Positions 43,627-54,309 are shown, numbered from the stretch's first letter. The stretch is DNA of 64,000 nt from Saccharothrix saharensis (GCF_006716745.1 NZ_VFPP01000001.1:5839386-5903385); one strand, 5' to 3'. Numbers and translations: made by a program. Notes: a model not told the origin generated them from the sequence alone.

Positions 43627-44664
43627 TCAGCCGGCGCCGGCGGGTGTGGGGCAGGTGGCCGGCAGGGTGGCGCGGATCCGGCAGCCCGGGCCGTCGACCA
43701 CCGCGATCGTGCCGCCGTGCAGGTCGACGACCCAGCGGGCGATGTTCAGGCCCAGGCCCGTGCCACCGTCACCGGCCCGCTCGCCCCGCGTGAACCGCTC
43801 GAAGACCCGTTCCCGGTCCTGCGGCGCGATGCCCGGCCCGTCGTCCGCGACCTCCAGCACCAGCTCGGCCCCGACCGACGCGGAGATCCGCACCTCACCG
43901 CCGGCCGGACCGTGCCGCACCGCGTTGTCCAGCAGGTTCGCCACCACCTGCGCCAGCCGCGCCTCGTCCGCGTACACCGTCGCCGCGGGCGGTGCGACGG
44001 CCACGGTGAACCGCACCTCCCGGGCGGCCACCGAGGCTTCCGCCACGACCTCCGCCAGCAGCGGCTCCAGCGGGAACTCCGCCAGGTCGAGCCGGTGCGC
44101 GCCGGCGTCGATGCGGGACAGGTCGAGCAACTCCGTCACCAGCCGGCCGAGCCGCTCGGTCTGCGCCAACGCCGTCCGCATCGTCGCGGCGTCGGGCCGC
44201 GCGACCCCGTCCACCACGTTCTCCAGCACGTTCTGCAGGGCCGTGATGGGCGTGCGCAGCTCGTGCGAGACGTTCGCGATCAGCTCCCGCCGCTGCTGGT
44301 CCGCCGCACCGAGGTCCGCCGCCATCTGGTTGAACGCGCTCGCCAGCTCGCCGACCTCGTCCCGCGCCGTGGCGCGCACCCGCCTGCTGTAGTCACCGGC
44401 GCGCATCGCCCGCACGGCCGCCGTCATGTCCCGCAACGGCCTGGTCATCCCGTGCGCCATCACCTGCGACGTCACCAGCATGATCGCGATCGCGCCGTAC
44501 GTCGTGCCCGGCGCGAGCCACCCGATCCGCAGCCGGAAGTACGTGAACCCGGCCGCCGCCGCCGACACCAGCAGGATCCCCAGCTTCAGCTTGATCGACC
44601 GCACCGGGTCCAGCGGGCGCGGCAGCCACTCCAGGGTCGTCTCGACCGCCGACCGCAAGCTCAT
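43627..44664 (-). CDS. Two-component sensor histidine kinase (HAMP-HisKA-HATPase)
   Basis: Kinase of 345 aa. Two transmembrane helices (about 25-43 and 55-72) with almost no extracellular loop, then HAMP (about 73-125, TRPLRDMTAAVRAMRAGDYSRRV), HisKA with His134 in LIANVSHELRTPITALQN, N-box ANLLDNAVRHGP, DDGPGIA and GGTGLGLNIARW. The tiny sensor loop suggests sensing in or at the membrane. ATG 44664 overlaps the response-regulator stop by 4 nt. The open frame continues upstream only as a shadow of the regulator gene. Confidence 0.94.
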   Translation of the reverse strand: MSLRSAVETTLEWLPRPLDPVRSIKLKLGILLVSAAAAGFTYFRLRIGWLAPGTTYGAIAIMLVTSQVMAHGMTRPLRDMTAAVRAMRAGDYSRRVRATARDEVGELASAFNQMAADLGAADQQRRELIANVSHELRTPITALQNVLENVVDGVARPDAATMRTALAQTERLGRLVTELLDLSRIDAGAHRLDLAEFPLEPLLAEVVAEASVAAREVRFTVAVAPPAATVYADEARLAQVVANLLDNAVRHGPAGGEVRISASVGAELVLEVADDGPGIAPQDRERVFERFTRGERAGDGGTGLGLNIARWVVDLHGGTIAVVDGPGCRIRATLPATCPTPAGAG

Positions 44665-45335
44665 CGCGGCACCTCCAACGCGTAGCCGATCCCGTGCACG
44701 GTCCGGATCAGGTCGGTGCCCAGCTTCCGCCGCAACGCCTTGATGTGGCTGTCCACCGTCCGCGTCCCCGTGCCGTCGGCCCACCCCCACACCTCGCTGA
44801 GCAAGCGCTCCCGCGACTGCACGGCCCGCGGCCGTTCGGCGAGGTGCACCAGCAGCTCGAACTCGGTCGGCGTCAGGTGCGCCTCCTCCCCGCCGCGCAC
44901 CACCCGCCGCTCGGCCAGGTCGATCTCCAGGTCCGCCACGGTGATCCGCGCCGCCGCCGCCGACGCCGCCCGCTCCACCCGCCGCAACAGCGCGTGCACC
45001 CGCGCGGCCAGCTCGCGGATCGAGAACGGCTTGGTCAGGTAGTCGTCCGCGCCGACGGCGAGCCCGACCAGCAGGTCCGTCTCGTCGCCGCGGGCGGTCA
45101 GCATGAGCACCGGCACCGGCCGCTCGGCCTGGATCCGCCGGCACACCTCCAACCCGTCGAACCCCGGCAGCATCACGTCCAGCACGACCAGGTCGGGCCG
45201 GACGTCCCGGGCCCGGGTGACGGCCGACGGGCCGTCGTGCGCCAAGTCCACCTCGAACCCCTCGGCCCGCAGCCGCGCGGCCACGGACCCGGCGATGGTC
45301 AGGTCGTCCTCGACCACCAGAACGCGGCGTGTCAT
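44661..45335 (-). CDS. Response regulator, OmpR/PhoB family
   Basis: Regulator of 224 aa. Receiver domain with VVEDD pocket, phospho-acceptor Asp53 in VVLDVMLPGFDG and Lys in DDYLTKPFSIREL. C-terminal winged helix: LTPTEFELLVHLAERPRAVQSRERLL and the recognition helix TVDSHIKALRRKLG. First gene of a regulator-kinase-DUF4153 run on the minus strand. Targets unknown. Confidence 0.95.
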   Translation of the reverse strand: MTRRVLVVEDDLTIAGSVAARLRAEGFEVDLAHDGPSAVTRARDVRPDLVVLDVMLPGFDGLEVCRRIQAERPVPVLMLTARGDETDLLVGLAVGADDYLTKPFSIRELAARVHALLRRVERAASAAAARITVADLEIDLAERRVVRGGEEAHLTPTEFELLVHLAERPRAVQSRERLLSEVWGWADGTGTRTVDSHIKALRRKLGTDLIRTVHGIGYALEVPR

Positions 45336-45710
45336 GCGGCCGACTCTATGTCGGAGCCGTGGAGGTGACCGGCGCGAGTTGTGAACGTCCTGTGCAGACC
45401 CCCACCACCCGCAACCGGCCCTCGCGCACGCACGTCATGGGGCCGTGAAGAGCTTCGGACCGGGCACGACGGTCGTCCGCCGAGCGGGCGCCGCCGGACC
45501 GGGCGGCCGGCCGGTGGCGGCTCGGCCCGTGGACCCTGCGCACCCGCCGTGGACCCCGCCCGGCACCGGCGGGCGGGGGTGACGTTGCCGCCGGTGCCGC
45601 CCGGCACCCACGGGTTCGCCCTGGACGTCGACGACCGCGGCGTGGTCGTGGGCGCGTTCGGCGGGCGCGCTGTCCGGTGGCCCTGACCGCCGGGGGCCCG
45701 TGCCACGTCC
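45336..45710. other. Intergenic region, largely without genes
   Basis: A 375-nt gap between the response regulator (leftward) and recD2 (rightward). Apart from a 35-codon HAF-repeat-like remnant (45579-45686) and the recD2 -10-like box, I see no gene. Confidence 0.55.
45579..45686 (+). pseudogene. Possible remnant of a HAF-repeat protein
   Basis: 35 codons ending GTHGFALDVDDRGVVVGAF-GGRAVRWP then stop. The FALDVDDRGVVVGAF pattern resembles one HAF-type repeat of secreted beta-propeller-like proteins. The frame upstream (to 45381) is Arg/Pro/Gly-rich and not protein-like, so this is at most a relic of a degraded gene. Confidence 0.3.
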
Positions 45711-45716
45711 TAGGGT
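45711..45716 (+). promoter_or_regulatory. Putative -10 box of a leaderless promoter for recD2
   Basis: TAGGGT lies 6 nt before the GTG start of recD2; no ribosome site is seen. Confidence 0.45.
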
Positions 45717-45722
45717 GACCGC

Positions 45723-47888
45723 GTGGCTGATGCGGTCCTGGAAGCGGTGCTGGAGCGGATCACGTTCGCCAACGAGGAGACCGGCTACACCGTCGCGCGC
45801 GTCGACCCCGGCCGCGGCGGCGACCTGGTCACCGTGGTCGGGTCGCTGCTCGGCGCGCAGCCGGGCGAGTCGATCCGGATGCGCGGGCGCTGGGGCTCCC
45901 ACCCGCAGTACGGCAAGCAGTTCCACGTCGACGACTACACGACCGTGCTGCCCGCCACGATCCAGGGCATCCGCCGCTACCTCGGCTCCGGCCTGATCAA
46001 GGGGATCGGGCCGGTGCTGGCCGACCGGATCGTCACCCACTTCGGCGTGGACGCGCTGGACGTCATCGAGCACGAGCCGCAACGCCTGATCGAGGTGCCC
46101 AAGCTCGGCCCGAAGCGCACCAAGCTGATCGCCGCCGCGTGGGAGGAGCAGAAGGCCATCAAGGAGGTCATGGTCTTCCTCCAGGGCGTCGGCGTGTCGA
46201 CGTCGTTGGCCGTGCGGATCTACAAGCAGTACCAGGACAAGGCGATCGACGTCGTCCGCGAGGAGCCCTACCGGCTGGCCAACGACGTGTGGGGCATCGG
46301 GTTCCGCACCGCCGACCAGATCGCCAAGGCCGTCGGCATCCCGCACGACAGCCCGCAGCGGGTCAAGGCCGGGCTCCAGTTCACGCTGTCCGAGGCCACC
46401 AACGACGGCAACTGCTACCTGCCGGAGAACGAGCTGATCGGCGCCGCGATCAAGATCCTCCAGGTGGACGCGGGCCTGGTGATCGAGTGCCTGGCCGAGC
46501 TGGTCGCCGAGGAGGGCGTGGTCCGCGAGGTGATGCCGGACGGCGAACCGGGCATCTACCTGGTCGCGTTCCACCGGGCCGAGATCTCGCTGGCCAACCA
46601 GCTGCTGCGGCTGCTGAAGACCGACGAGGAGCGGATGCCGGCGTTCCGGACCGTCGACTGGGAGCGCGCGTTCGGGTGGCTCGGGGCGTCGCTGGAGGAC
46701 AAGCAGCGTGACGCGGTCCGGCTCGCCCTGACCCGCAAGGTGGCCGTGCTGACGGGTGGTCCGGGGTGCGGCAAGAGCTTCACCGTGCGGTCGATCGTGA
46801 AGCTGGCCGTCGCCAAGGGCGCGAAGGTCGTGCTGGCCGCGCCGACCGGCCGCGCGGCCAAGCGGTTGACCGAGCTCACCGGGCACGAGGCGCGCACCGT
46901 GCACCGGCTGCTGGAGCTCAAGCCCGGCGGTGACGCCGCGTACGACCGCGACCGGCCGCTCGACGCGGACCTCGTGGTCGTGGACGAGGCGTCGATGCTG
47001 GACCTGCTGCTGGCGAACAAGCTGGTCAAGGCGGTCGCGCCGGGTGCGCACCTGCTGCTGGTCGGCGACGTGGACCAGTTGCCGTCCGTGGGCGCGGGCG
47101 AGGTGCTGCGGGACGTGCTGTCCGCCGACAGCCCCATCCCGAACGTCCGGCTCACGCACATCTTCCGGCAGGCGCAGCAGTCCGGCGTGGTGACCAACGC
47201 GCACCGGATCAACAACGGCGACTACCCCGTCGTGCAGGGGATGCCGGACTTCTTCCTGTTCCCGGTGGAGGAGGCCGAGGAGGCGGCGTCGCTCGTGGTC
47301 GACGTCGTCGCCAACCGAATCCCGCGCAAGTTCGGGCTGAAGCCGCGCACGGACGTGCAGGTGCTCGCGCCGATGCACCGGGGCGCGGCGGGCGCGGGCG
47401 GGCTGAACGCGTTGCTGCAGGAGGCGTTGACACCGTCCACACCGGACTTGCCGGAGCGCCGGTTCGGCGGCCGGGTGTTCCGGGTGGGGGACAAGGTCAC
47501 CCAGATGCGCAACAACTACGACAAGAACGTGTTCAACGGGACGCTCGGGATCGTCACGGCGATTGACGCCGTGGAGCAGAAGCTGACCGTTCGGACCGAC
47601 GAGGAAGAGGACGTGGACTACGAGTTCGGCGAGTTGGACGAGCTGACCCACGCCTACGCCATGACGATTCACCGCTCACAGGGCAGTGAGTACCCGTGCG
47701 TGGTCATCCCAATCACGACGAGCGCGTGGATGATGTTGCAGCGGAACCTGCTCTACACGGCGGTGACGCGGGCCAAGAAGCTGGTCGTGCTGGTCGGCTC
47801 CCGCAAGGCGATCGGCCAGGCGGTCCGCACCGTCGGCGCGGGCCGACGCCACACCGCCCTGGACCACCGCCTCGCCCGGCTCGTCTGA
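45723..47888 (+). CDS. recD2: RecD2-type ATP-dependent 5'-3' DNA helicase
   Basis: SF1B helicase of 721 aa. N-terminal region of the RecD2/YrrC type: OB-like start VLERITFANEETGYTVARV, helix-hairpin-helix GIGPVLADRIVTHFGVDALDVIE and VPKLGPKRTKLI. Helicase motifs: Walker A LTGGPGCGKSF, Ia VVLAAPTGRAAKRL, II VVVDEASMLD, III LLVGDVDQLPSVGAG, IV LTHIFRQ, and the SH3-like plus motifs V/VI region LTHAYAMTIHRSQGSEYP and LLYTAVTRAKK. It is a free-standing repair helicase, not part of RecBCD. GTG start at 45723. Confidence 0.95.
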   Translation: MADAVLEAVLERITFANEETGYTVARVDPGRGGDLVTVVGSLLGAQPGESIRMRGRWGSHPQYGKQFHVDDYTTVLPATIQGIRRYLGSGLIKGIGPVLADRIVTHFGVDALDVIEHEPQRLIEVPKLGPKRTKLIAAAWEEQKAIKEVMVFLQGVGVSTSLAVRIYKQYQDKAIDVVREEPYRLANDVWGIGFRTADQIAKAVGIPHDSPQRVKAGLQFTLSEATNDGNCYLPENELIGAAIKILQVDAGLVIECLAELVAEEGVVREVMPDGEPGIYLVAFHRAEISLANQLLRLLKTDEERMPAFRTVDWERAFGWLGASLEDKQRDAVRLALTRKVAVLTGGPGCGKSFTVRSIVKLAVAKGAKVVLAAPTGRAAKRLTELTGHEARTVHRLLELKPGGDAAYDRDRPLDADLVVVDEASMLDLLLANKLVKAVAPGAHLLLVGDVDQLPSVGAGEVLRDVLSADSPIPNVRLTHIFRQAQQSGVVTNAHRINNGDYPVVQGMPDFFLFPVEEAEEAASLVVDVVANRIPRKFGLKPRTDVQVLAPMHRGAAGAGGLNALLQEALTPSTPDLPERRFGGRVFRVGDKVTQMRNNYDKNVFNGTLGIVTAIDAVEQKLTVRTDEEEDVDYEFGELDELTHAYAMTIHRSQGSEYPCVVIPITTSAWMMLQRNLLYTAVTRAKKLVVLVGSRKAIGQAVRTVGAGRRHTALDHRLARLV

Positions 47889-48299
47889 GCCGGGACGGCC
47901 CCGCGCCACGCCGCCCCGGGCCCGGATTCGCGACGATGCCCTACGGCGTGCCACCTCCGCGCGAAGGGGCGCGACCTGCGCGGAGGCGCCGAGAATCGCA
48001 ACCATGCACGCCCGATCGGGTCGGACCGCTTCCGAGCGCACAACGGCTGTTCGTGCCGCTTCCATCCCGCCCGCCCGCTCGCCCTCGCCCGATCCGCCGG
48101 ACTGCCCGACCCGCCCGACCGGCTGCCCACCTCGGCCGGGCCACGGACGTGCCCACGCCCAGGCACATCCGCGGCGAAGCCGATCAACGTGCAGCGTTGC
48201 CACGGTGGCTGCATGCGTGCAACTGCCACCGCGGCCACGCCGTGCCGAACGGGCAACCGCCCGTCAGCCGTGTCCCCTCACCCGACCGGGACAGCCCGC
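47889..48299. other. Intergenic region without a recognised gene
   Basis: A 411-nt gap between convergent recD2 and the MerR gene. It has a hairpin at 47954-47986 (arms CCTCCGCGC / GCGCGGAGG), a possible terminator. The open frames here are Arg/Pro-rich shadows with no family resemblance. Confidence 0.55.
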
Positions 48300-49112
48300 C
48301 TACCGCATGGGGAACGCGATGTCGCAGACCTCGTCGTCCGGCCCGGCCGCGGCGAAGTCGGCGAAGTAGACCTCGCGCGGCGCGTCGTGGACGGCGTGCC
48401 CGTTGTCCTTGATCCACACGGCCACGGCGTCGTATGCCGACAGGATCTGCGGGAACGCCACCTGCGCCTTCGTCAGCCGCACGTACGCCTCCCGGTGCGC
48501 CGGCTCCACCCGCGCCGCCACCCCGCTCGGCGGCTCGGCCACCCCGATCGGCACGCACGCCTCGACCGGCCCGTCGCTGTCCTCGTTCACCTCGCCGTGG
48601 TAGACGATGAACGGCGCGTCGGACACGCCGCCGTGCGCCTCCGCGGCCCTCATCAGCCGGCCCATGGAACCGTCGATCCACTCCACGAGCGCCGGCTGCA
48701 GCAAGTGCCGCTGCTCGGTCAGCACCACCTGTTCGGGTACTTCCCGCTGCTTGACGTCGTACATCTCGACCAACCCCTTCCCTCCGGACAACACGACGCG
48801 GAGGTGGGCGGCCAGGCCGCGCTGCACGGCCATCCGGTGCTCGACCCCGGCCCAGTACCCGCCCAGCAGCTCGGCCCGCTCGTCCGGCGGCGCGGCCACG
48901 ATCCGGGCCACGACCGACAGCGGCATGTCCAGCCGGCGCAGCAGCGCGACCAAGCGGGCCGTGGCCAACTGGTCCTCGCGGTAACGCCGGTAGCCGTTGC
49001 CCGCGTCGACCACGGCCGGCCGCAGCAGGCCTTGGCGCTCGTACAGCCGCAGCGCCTTCACCGACAGCCGCGAGCGGCGGGCGAACTCGCCGATCCCCAG
49101 TAGCCGTGCCAC
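48300..49112 (-). CDS. MerR-family regulator with GyrI-like effector domain
   Basis: Regulator of 270 aa. N-terminal MerR helix-turn-helix (LLGIGEFARRSRLSVKALRLYERQGLLRPAVVDAGNGYRRY, then a dimerisation helix LVALLRRLDMPLSVVARIV). The C-terminal ~155 residues (about 115-270) look like a GyrI/SOUL-type ligand-binding domain as in BmrR-like multidrug regulators (VPEQVVLTEQRHLLQPALVEWI ... VSDAPFIVYHGEVNEDSDGPVEACVPIG). GTG 49112 is preferred because GGAGG lies 8 nt upstream; GTG 49118 is too close. It probably senses a hydrophobic drug or metabolite. Confidence 0.87.
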   Translation of the reverse strand: MARLLGIGEFARRSRLSVKALRLYERQGLLRPAVVDAGNGYRRYREDQLATARLVALLRRLDMPLSVVARIVAAPPDERAELLGGYWAGVEHRMAVQRGLAAHLRVVLSGGKGLVEMYDVKQREVPEQVVLTEQRHLLQPALVEWIDGSMGRLMRAAEAHGGVSDAPFIVYHGEVNEDSDGPVEACVPIGVAEPPSGVAARVEPAHREAYVRLTKAQVAFPQILSAYDAVAVWIKDNGHAVHDAPREVYFADFAAAGPDDEVCDIAFPMR

Positions 49113-49182
49113 CGCCACATCCTCCACGGCGACGACCCTGCGGGCTGCCCCAAGGTCCGAGTCAACCGCCGGGGACCGGAAA

Positions 49183-49425
49183 CTACTGCCGGTAGTTCTC
49201 GACCGTGCCCGGGTCGCGGGGCTCGGCGGCGTCCGGGTCCATGCCGGCCGCACGGCGGGCGCGGCGCTGGCGCAAGAGGTCCCACGTCTGGTCCAGGGCG
49301 ACTTCGAGGTCACGCAGCCGGCGTGCGTCGCCCTCGCTCAGGCCGGCGCCGACGCCTGATCCCTCCAACCGGTGCTCTTCCTCCACCAGCTGGGTGATTC
49401 GTGCGACTAGTTCTTCGTCCGTCAC
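49183..49425 (-). CDS. DUF2630 family protein
   Basis: Small cytoplasmic protein of 80 aa matching DUF2630 along its whole length: MTDEELVARITQLVEEEHRLE, LSEGDARRLRDLEVALDQTWDLLRQRRARR and the conserved end RDPGTVENYRQ. Two helices, highly charged. GTG 49425 follows GGAGGAGG. Function unknown in the family. Confidence 0.88.
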   Translation of the reverse strand: MTDEELVARITQLVEEEHRLEGSGVGAGLSEGDARRLRDLEVALDQTWDLLRQRRARRAAGMDPDAAEPRDPGTVENYRQ

Positions 49426-49577
49426 GACTCCTCCTCCATCCGGACCAAGCGCCGGGTACCTCACCGGCATCTGTCAAAACCCCGTGCCGCCACGGGCAGG
49501 AATGGCCGGATGGCGGGTGTGCAAGGAGGCGGTTCGTCCCCCATCCTCCAGCTCAACCCTGCCTAGGAGGAACAACC

Positions 49578-51347
49578 GTGAAGTCGACCAGACGTTCACT
49601 GCTGACACTGGCCGTAGCCGGTGTCGCGGCGGCCGCGGTGGTCACCGGGGGCACCCCCGGCACCGCCGGACCCGCACCCGAGGTGGCCGCCGTCCAAGCC
49701 GGGCCCACCTACGTCTACAAGGTCCACGCGCCGCTCGGCGCCGCCGCCCAGAACCTGCTCGGGCGCGGCTTCGACGTGCTCGAGGACCGCGACGGCGACT
49801 ACCTGTTCGTGCTCGGCGACGCGACCACCGGCGCCGGCCTGGAGCAGGCCGGGTTCAGCGCCGTGATCGACGAGGTGCTGCCCGCCCCCGAGTGGCAGCC
49901 GCCCGCCAAGAAGTCGCAGTCGCCGACGTTCGAAGCGGCCGACATCAACGAGACCTACTACGGCGGCTACCGCACCATCAACGCCCACTGGGCGCACCTG
50001 GACCTGGTCGGGCAGCAGTACCCCGCGCTGACCACGCTGGTCGACTACGGCGACTCCTGGAAGAAGACCCAGGGCGCGGGCGGGTACGACCTGCGCGCCA
50101 TCTGCATCACCAAGAAGAACGCGGGCGACTGCGCGCTGAACACGTCCGCGCCGAAGCCCCGGTTCTTCGTCATGGGCCAGCTGCACGCCCGCGAGCTCAC
50201 CACCGGTGACACGGCGTGGAAGTGGATCGACCACCTGACCACCGGGTACGGGGTCGACGCCGAGGTCACGGCGCTGCTGGACACCACCGAGGTGTGGGTC
50301 GTGCCGATCGCCAACCCCGACGGCGTGAACATCGTGCAGCAGGGCGGCAACTCGCCGCGCTACCAGCGCAAGAACGCCAACACCACGAACGGGTCGAACT
50401 GCTCGGGCACGTCGTCGTCGCAGGTCGGCATCGACCTCAACCGCAACACCGACTCGCACTGGGGCGGCGCGGGCACGTCCTCCAACCCGTGCGACCAGAC
50501 GTACAAGGGGCCGTCGGCGAACTCCGAGGTGGAGACCAAGGCGTTGCAGGCGCTGTGGCGCAACCTCTACCGCGACCGCCGCGGCACCGGTGTCACCGAC
50601 GCCGCGCCCGCCGACACGACCGGTGTCGTGATCTCCATGCACAGCTACTCGAACCTGGTGCTGTTCCCGTGGGGCTGGACCACGTCGTACAAGACGGGCA
50701 ACGACGCGGCGCTGCGGGGCATGGCGCGGGACATGGCGTCGCTGGCCGGTGGGTGGCAGTACGGGCAGCCCGGCGAGGTGCTCTACAACGCGGCCGGCGC
50801 GACGGACGACTGGGTGTACGACGACCTCGGCGTGGCGTCGTTCGTGTGGGAGATCGGGCCGTCCTCGGGCACGTGCTCCGGGTTCTTCCCGGCGTTCTCG
50901 TGCCAGGCGTCGACGTTCTGGCCGAAGACGAAGCCGATGCTGATGTACGCGGCGAAGAAGGCGGCCAACCCGTACGGCGGCGGCGGCAACCCGCCGGTGG
51001 GCTGCGCGAAGCAGACCAACGACACCGACGTGGCCATCCCGGACAACGGTGCCGCGGTCACCAGCGCCGTCACCATCGCCGGCTGCGAGGGCAACGCTTC
51101 GGCGTCGTCGCAGGTGGAGGTGCACATCGTGCACACCTACAGGGGTGACCTGGTGATCGACCTGGTCGCGCCGGACGGCACGGCGTACCGCCTGAAGGCG
51201 TCGAACAACGACTCGGGCGACAACATCGACACGACGTACACGGCGAACGTGTCGTCCGAGGCGCGCAACGGCACGTGGCAACTGCGCGTGCAGGACGTGT
51301 ACTCGGCCGACACGGGCCGCATCGACTCGTGGAGCCTGACCGTCTAG
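49578..51347 (+). CDS. Secreted M14 zinc carboxypeptidase with C-terminal P-domain
   Basis: Secreted peptidase of 589 aa. Signal peptide (about 1-31, KSTRRSLLTLAVAGVAAAAVVTGG). Pro-region, then the M14 domain (about 115-475): zinc ligands His and Glu in MGQLHARELTT, DLNRNTDSHWGG region, third ligand His in ISMHSYSN, and the catalytic-region Glu in FVWEIGPSSGTC. Several Cys suggest disulfides. The last ~115 residues form a proprotein-convertase P-domain (VEVHIVHTYRGDLVIDLVAPDGTAYRL, GTWQLRVQDVYSADTGRIDSWSL). GTG 49578 follows AGGAGG; a longer frame upstream has no signal peptide. Likely an exoprotein scavenging peptides. Confidence 0.93.
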   Translation: MKSTRRSLLTLAVAGVAAAAVVTGGTPGTAGPAPEVAAVQAGPTYVYKVHAPLGAAAQNLLGRGFDVLEDRDGDYLFVLGDATTGAGLEQAGFSAVIDEVLPAPEWQPPAKKSQSPTFEAADINETYYGGYRTINAHWAHLDLVGQQYPALTTLVDYGDSWKKTQGAGGYDLRAICITKKNAGDCALNTSAPKPRFFVMGQLHARELTTGDTAWKWIDHLTTGYGVDAEVTALLDTTEVWVVPIANPDGVNIVQQGGNSPRYQRKNANTTNGSNCSGTSSSQVGIDLNRNTDSHWGGAGTSSNPCDQTYKGPSANSEVETKALQALWRNLYRDRRGTGVTDAAPADTTGVVISMHSYSNLVLFPWGWTTSYKTGNDAALRGMARDMASLAGGWQYGQPGEVLYNAAGATDDWVYDDLGVASFVWEIGPSSGTCSGFFPAFSCQASTFWPKTKPMLMYAAKKAANPYGGGGNPPVGCAKQTNDTDVAIPDNGAAVTSAVTIAGCEGNASASSQVEVHIVHTYRGDLVIDLVAPDGTAYRLKASNNDSGDNIDTTYTANVSSEARNGTWQLRVQDVYSADTGRIDSWSLTV

Positions 51348-51362
51348 CCCAGCCGCCCGTCA

Positions 51363-51400
51363 AGCGGAGGACTCGCGAGCTCACGCGCGCGGGTCCTCCG
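51363..51400. terminator. Hairpin between M14 peptidase and TIR genes
   Basis: GCGGAGGACTCGCG (51363-51376) pairs, with small interruptions, with the GC-rich right arm ending GGTCCTCCGC (51391-51400). It overlaps the last codons of the convergent TIR gene. Confidence 0.55.
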
Positions 51401-52358
51401 CGCTCGCGTCGCGCCCGGTCGAGGGCCACGGGTCCGAGGCGCTCGGGTCGTCCTGCCCGACCGAGGCTAGCGTGATGACACCACCCTGGAGGCGGACCAG
51501 CACGTGGCGCGGGTCGTCGGGTGCGTCGGCCGGGCGCGGGGTGCACACGGCCATCAGCACCATGAGGTGGTCCGCGAGATCCTCGAACTCCTCCTCCGTG
51601 AACGGCTCGGCGAAGTTGGTCGGCCCGTGGTCGAAGTAGTACAGCGTCATCTGCTGCAGGGCGAACTCGCCGTAGCGGTTCAAGAAGCGCTGCACGTTGA
51701 AGAAGAGCCGGTCCTCGGAACCTGACCTGGACAGCCGTTCGTCCTCGTCCCGCCACTCCGAGACGATGGCGGAGACGAAGCTCTGGGCGACTTCGACCAT
51801 CCGGGCCGCCGGGACGGGGTCGCGCGAGTCCTTGGTGTGCCGGTAGTGGTACCTGGCGAAGAAGCGGATCAGCGGGTCGCCCGCACGCAGGACGACGGCG
51901 CCGCCTTCCGTCGCCTCGCCGCGCACGAGGGCGGTGAGGTCGCCGATCAGCCTCGACCGCTCGGCCTCCCACCTGCGGGCGAAGTTGTGGCGCAGGTCGA
52001 CGAAGTTCTTCCCGCGGAGGTCCTGGGGCAGTTCCTCGTGGTCGATCCGCCCCAGGAGCACGGGCACCACCACGACGCGCTTCTCATCCATCTCGCGCCA
52101 CATCGCCGCGTCGAGCTCGTTGAGCACGAACTGCGACGTGAGCGAGTTGCGGGAGGTGAAGGCCAGCACCACGGAGCTGGCCGTGATGCCGTCGAAGACC
52201 TTCCGGCGGACGTGGTCGCCGAATCCGACTTCGGCCTCGTCCAGCCAGACCACCAGCCCGCTCGCACGCAGGTCGGCGACGACCTGCCGGACCTGGCTCC
52301 GGTCTTTGCGGCTGTAGCTGACGAAGACGTCGTGCTTGTTCGTCCGCGCGTTGGTCAT
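51381..52358 (-). CDS. TIR-domain protein with an uncharacterised C-terminal domain
   Basis: Cytoplasmic protein of 325 aa. Residues 8-140 form a TIR domain: KHDVFVSYSRKDRSQVRQVV, SGLVVWLDEAEVGFGD, SSVVLAFTSRNSLTSQFVLNELDAAM (with the Glu that is catalytic in TIR NADases, in NELDAAM), and VVVPVLLGRIDHEELPQDLRGKNFVDLR. The C-terminal ~180 residues are helical and unassigned (PLIRFFARYHYRHTKDS, FFNVQRFLNRYGEFALQQMTLYYFDHGP). No partner sensor such as Thoeris ThsA, CBASS cyclase or STING lies nearby. It could be a solitary defence effector or a signalling protein. ATG 52358 avoids an upstream frame made of intergenic repeat. Confidence 0.83.
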   Translation of the reverse strand: MTNARTNKHDVFVSYSRKDRSQVRQVVADLRASGLVVWLDEAEVGFGDHVRRKVFDGITASSVVLAFTSRNSLTSQFVLNELDAAMWREMDEKRVVVVPVLLGRIDHEELPQDLRGKNFVDLRHNFARRWEAERSRLIGDLTALVRGEATEGGAVVLRAGDPLIRFFARYHYRHTKDSRDPVPAARMVEVAQSFVSAIVSEWRDEDERLSRSGSEDRLFFNVQRFLNRYGEFALQQMTLYYFDHGPTNFAEPFTEEEFEDLADHLMVLMAVCTPRPADAPDDPRHVLVRLQGGVITLASVGQDDPSASDPWPSTGRDASAEDPRA

Positions 52359-52450
52359 GACGTCGCGTAACCCTCTCGAACCGTTCCGGCGAGGGGTGAT
52401 CACTGTACGCGACCGCTCGGTCGCGTGGTGCCTCCTCGGCAGCGCGACCG

Positions 52451-52516
52451 TCCTGAGCGTTGAACTCATGGGTCCTGGGCGTTCGACTCGCGGGTCCTGG
52501 GCGTTCGACACGCGGG
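52451..52516. repeat. Intergenic repeat, member 4
   Basis: Three inverted-orientation units, each about 22-25 bp (CCTGAGCGTTGAACTC, CCTGGGCGTTCGACTCG, CCTGGGCGTTCGACACG), between the TIR gene start and the chitinase terminator. Confidence 0.75.
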
Positions 52517-52525
52517 TGGGAAGCG

Positions 52526-52564
52526 CGAAGGGCCCTGCGGGGGAGACGCCCGCAGGGCCCTTCG
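52526..52564. terminator. Perfect hairpin terminator after the chitinase gene
   Basis: 16-bp perfect arms, CGAAGGGCCCTGCGGG (52526-52541) and its complement 52549-52564, loop 7 nt, just after the chitinase stop (minus strand). Confidence 0.88.
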
Positions 52565-52575
52565 GTGCAGGGTGC

Positions 52576-54198
<1,623 letters not shown>

Positions 54199-54242
54199 CG
54201 TGCTCCTTGTCAGGAAAGGAGTGCAGGGTTGACGCCACCATG

Positions 54243-54279
54243 TGGTTCAGACCACTTCACGGTCAAGGTCTAGACCATT
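54243..54279. promoter_or_regulatory. DasR-like (dre) sites before the chitinase gene
   Basis: GGTCTAGACC (54267-54276, within AAGGTCTAGACCATT) matches the core of the Streptomyces DasR box. A second, weaker copy TGGTTCAGACCA (54243-54254) lies 24 bp closer to the gene. Streptomyces chitinase promoters carry such paired boxes. Confidence 0.65.
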
Positions 54280-54309
54280 GTCGTCACTCGAACGGAGTAG
54301 TGGCAAACC

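Noticed and set aside
45381..45578. Coding region upstream of the HAF-like segment
   Set aside because: Arg/Pro/Gly-rich, without start context or family resemblance; treated as noncoding.
47889..48299. Small genes in the recD2/MerR gap
   Set aside because: Frames present are Arg/Pro-rich, lack ribosome sites and show no family patterns.
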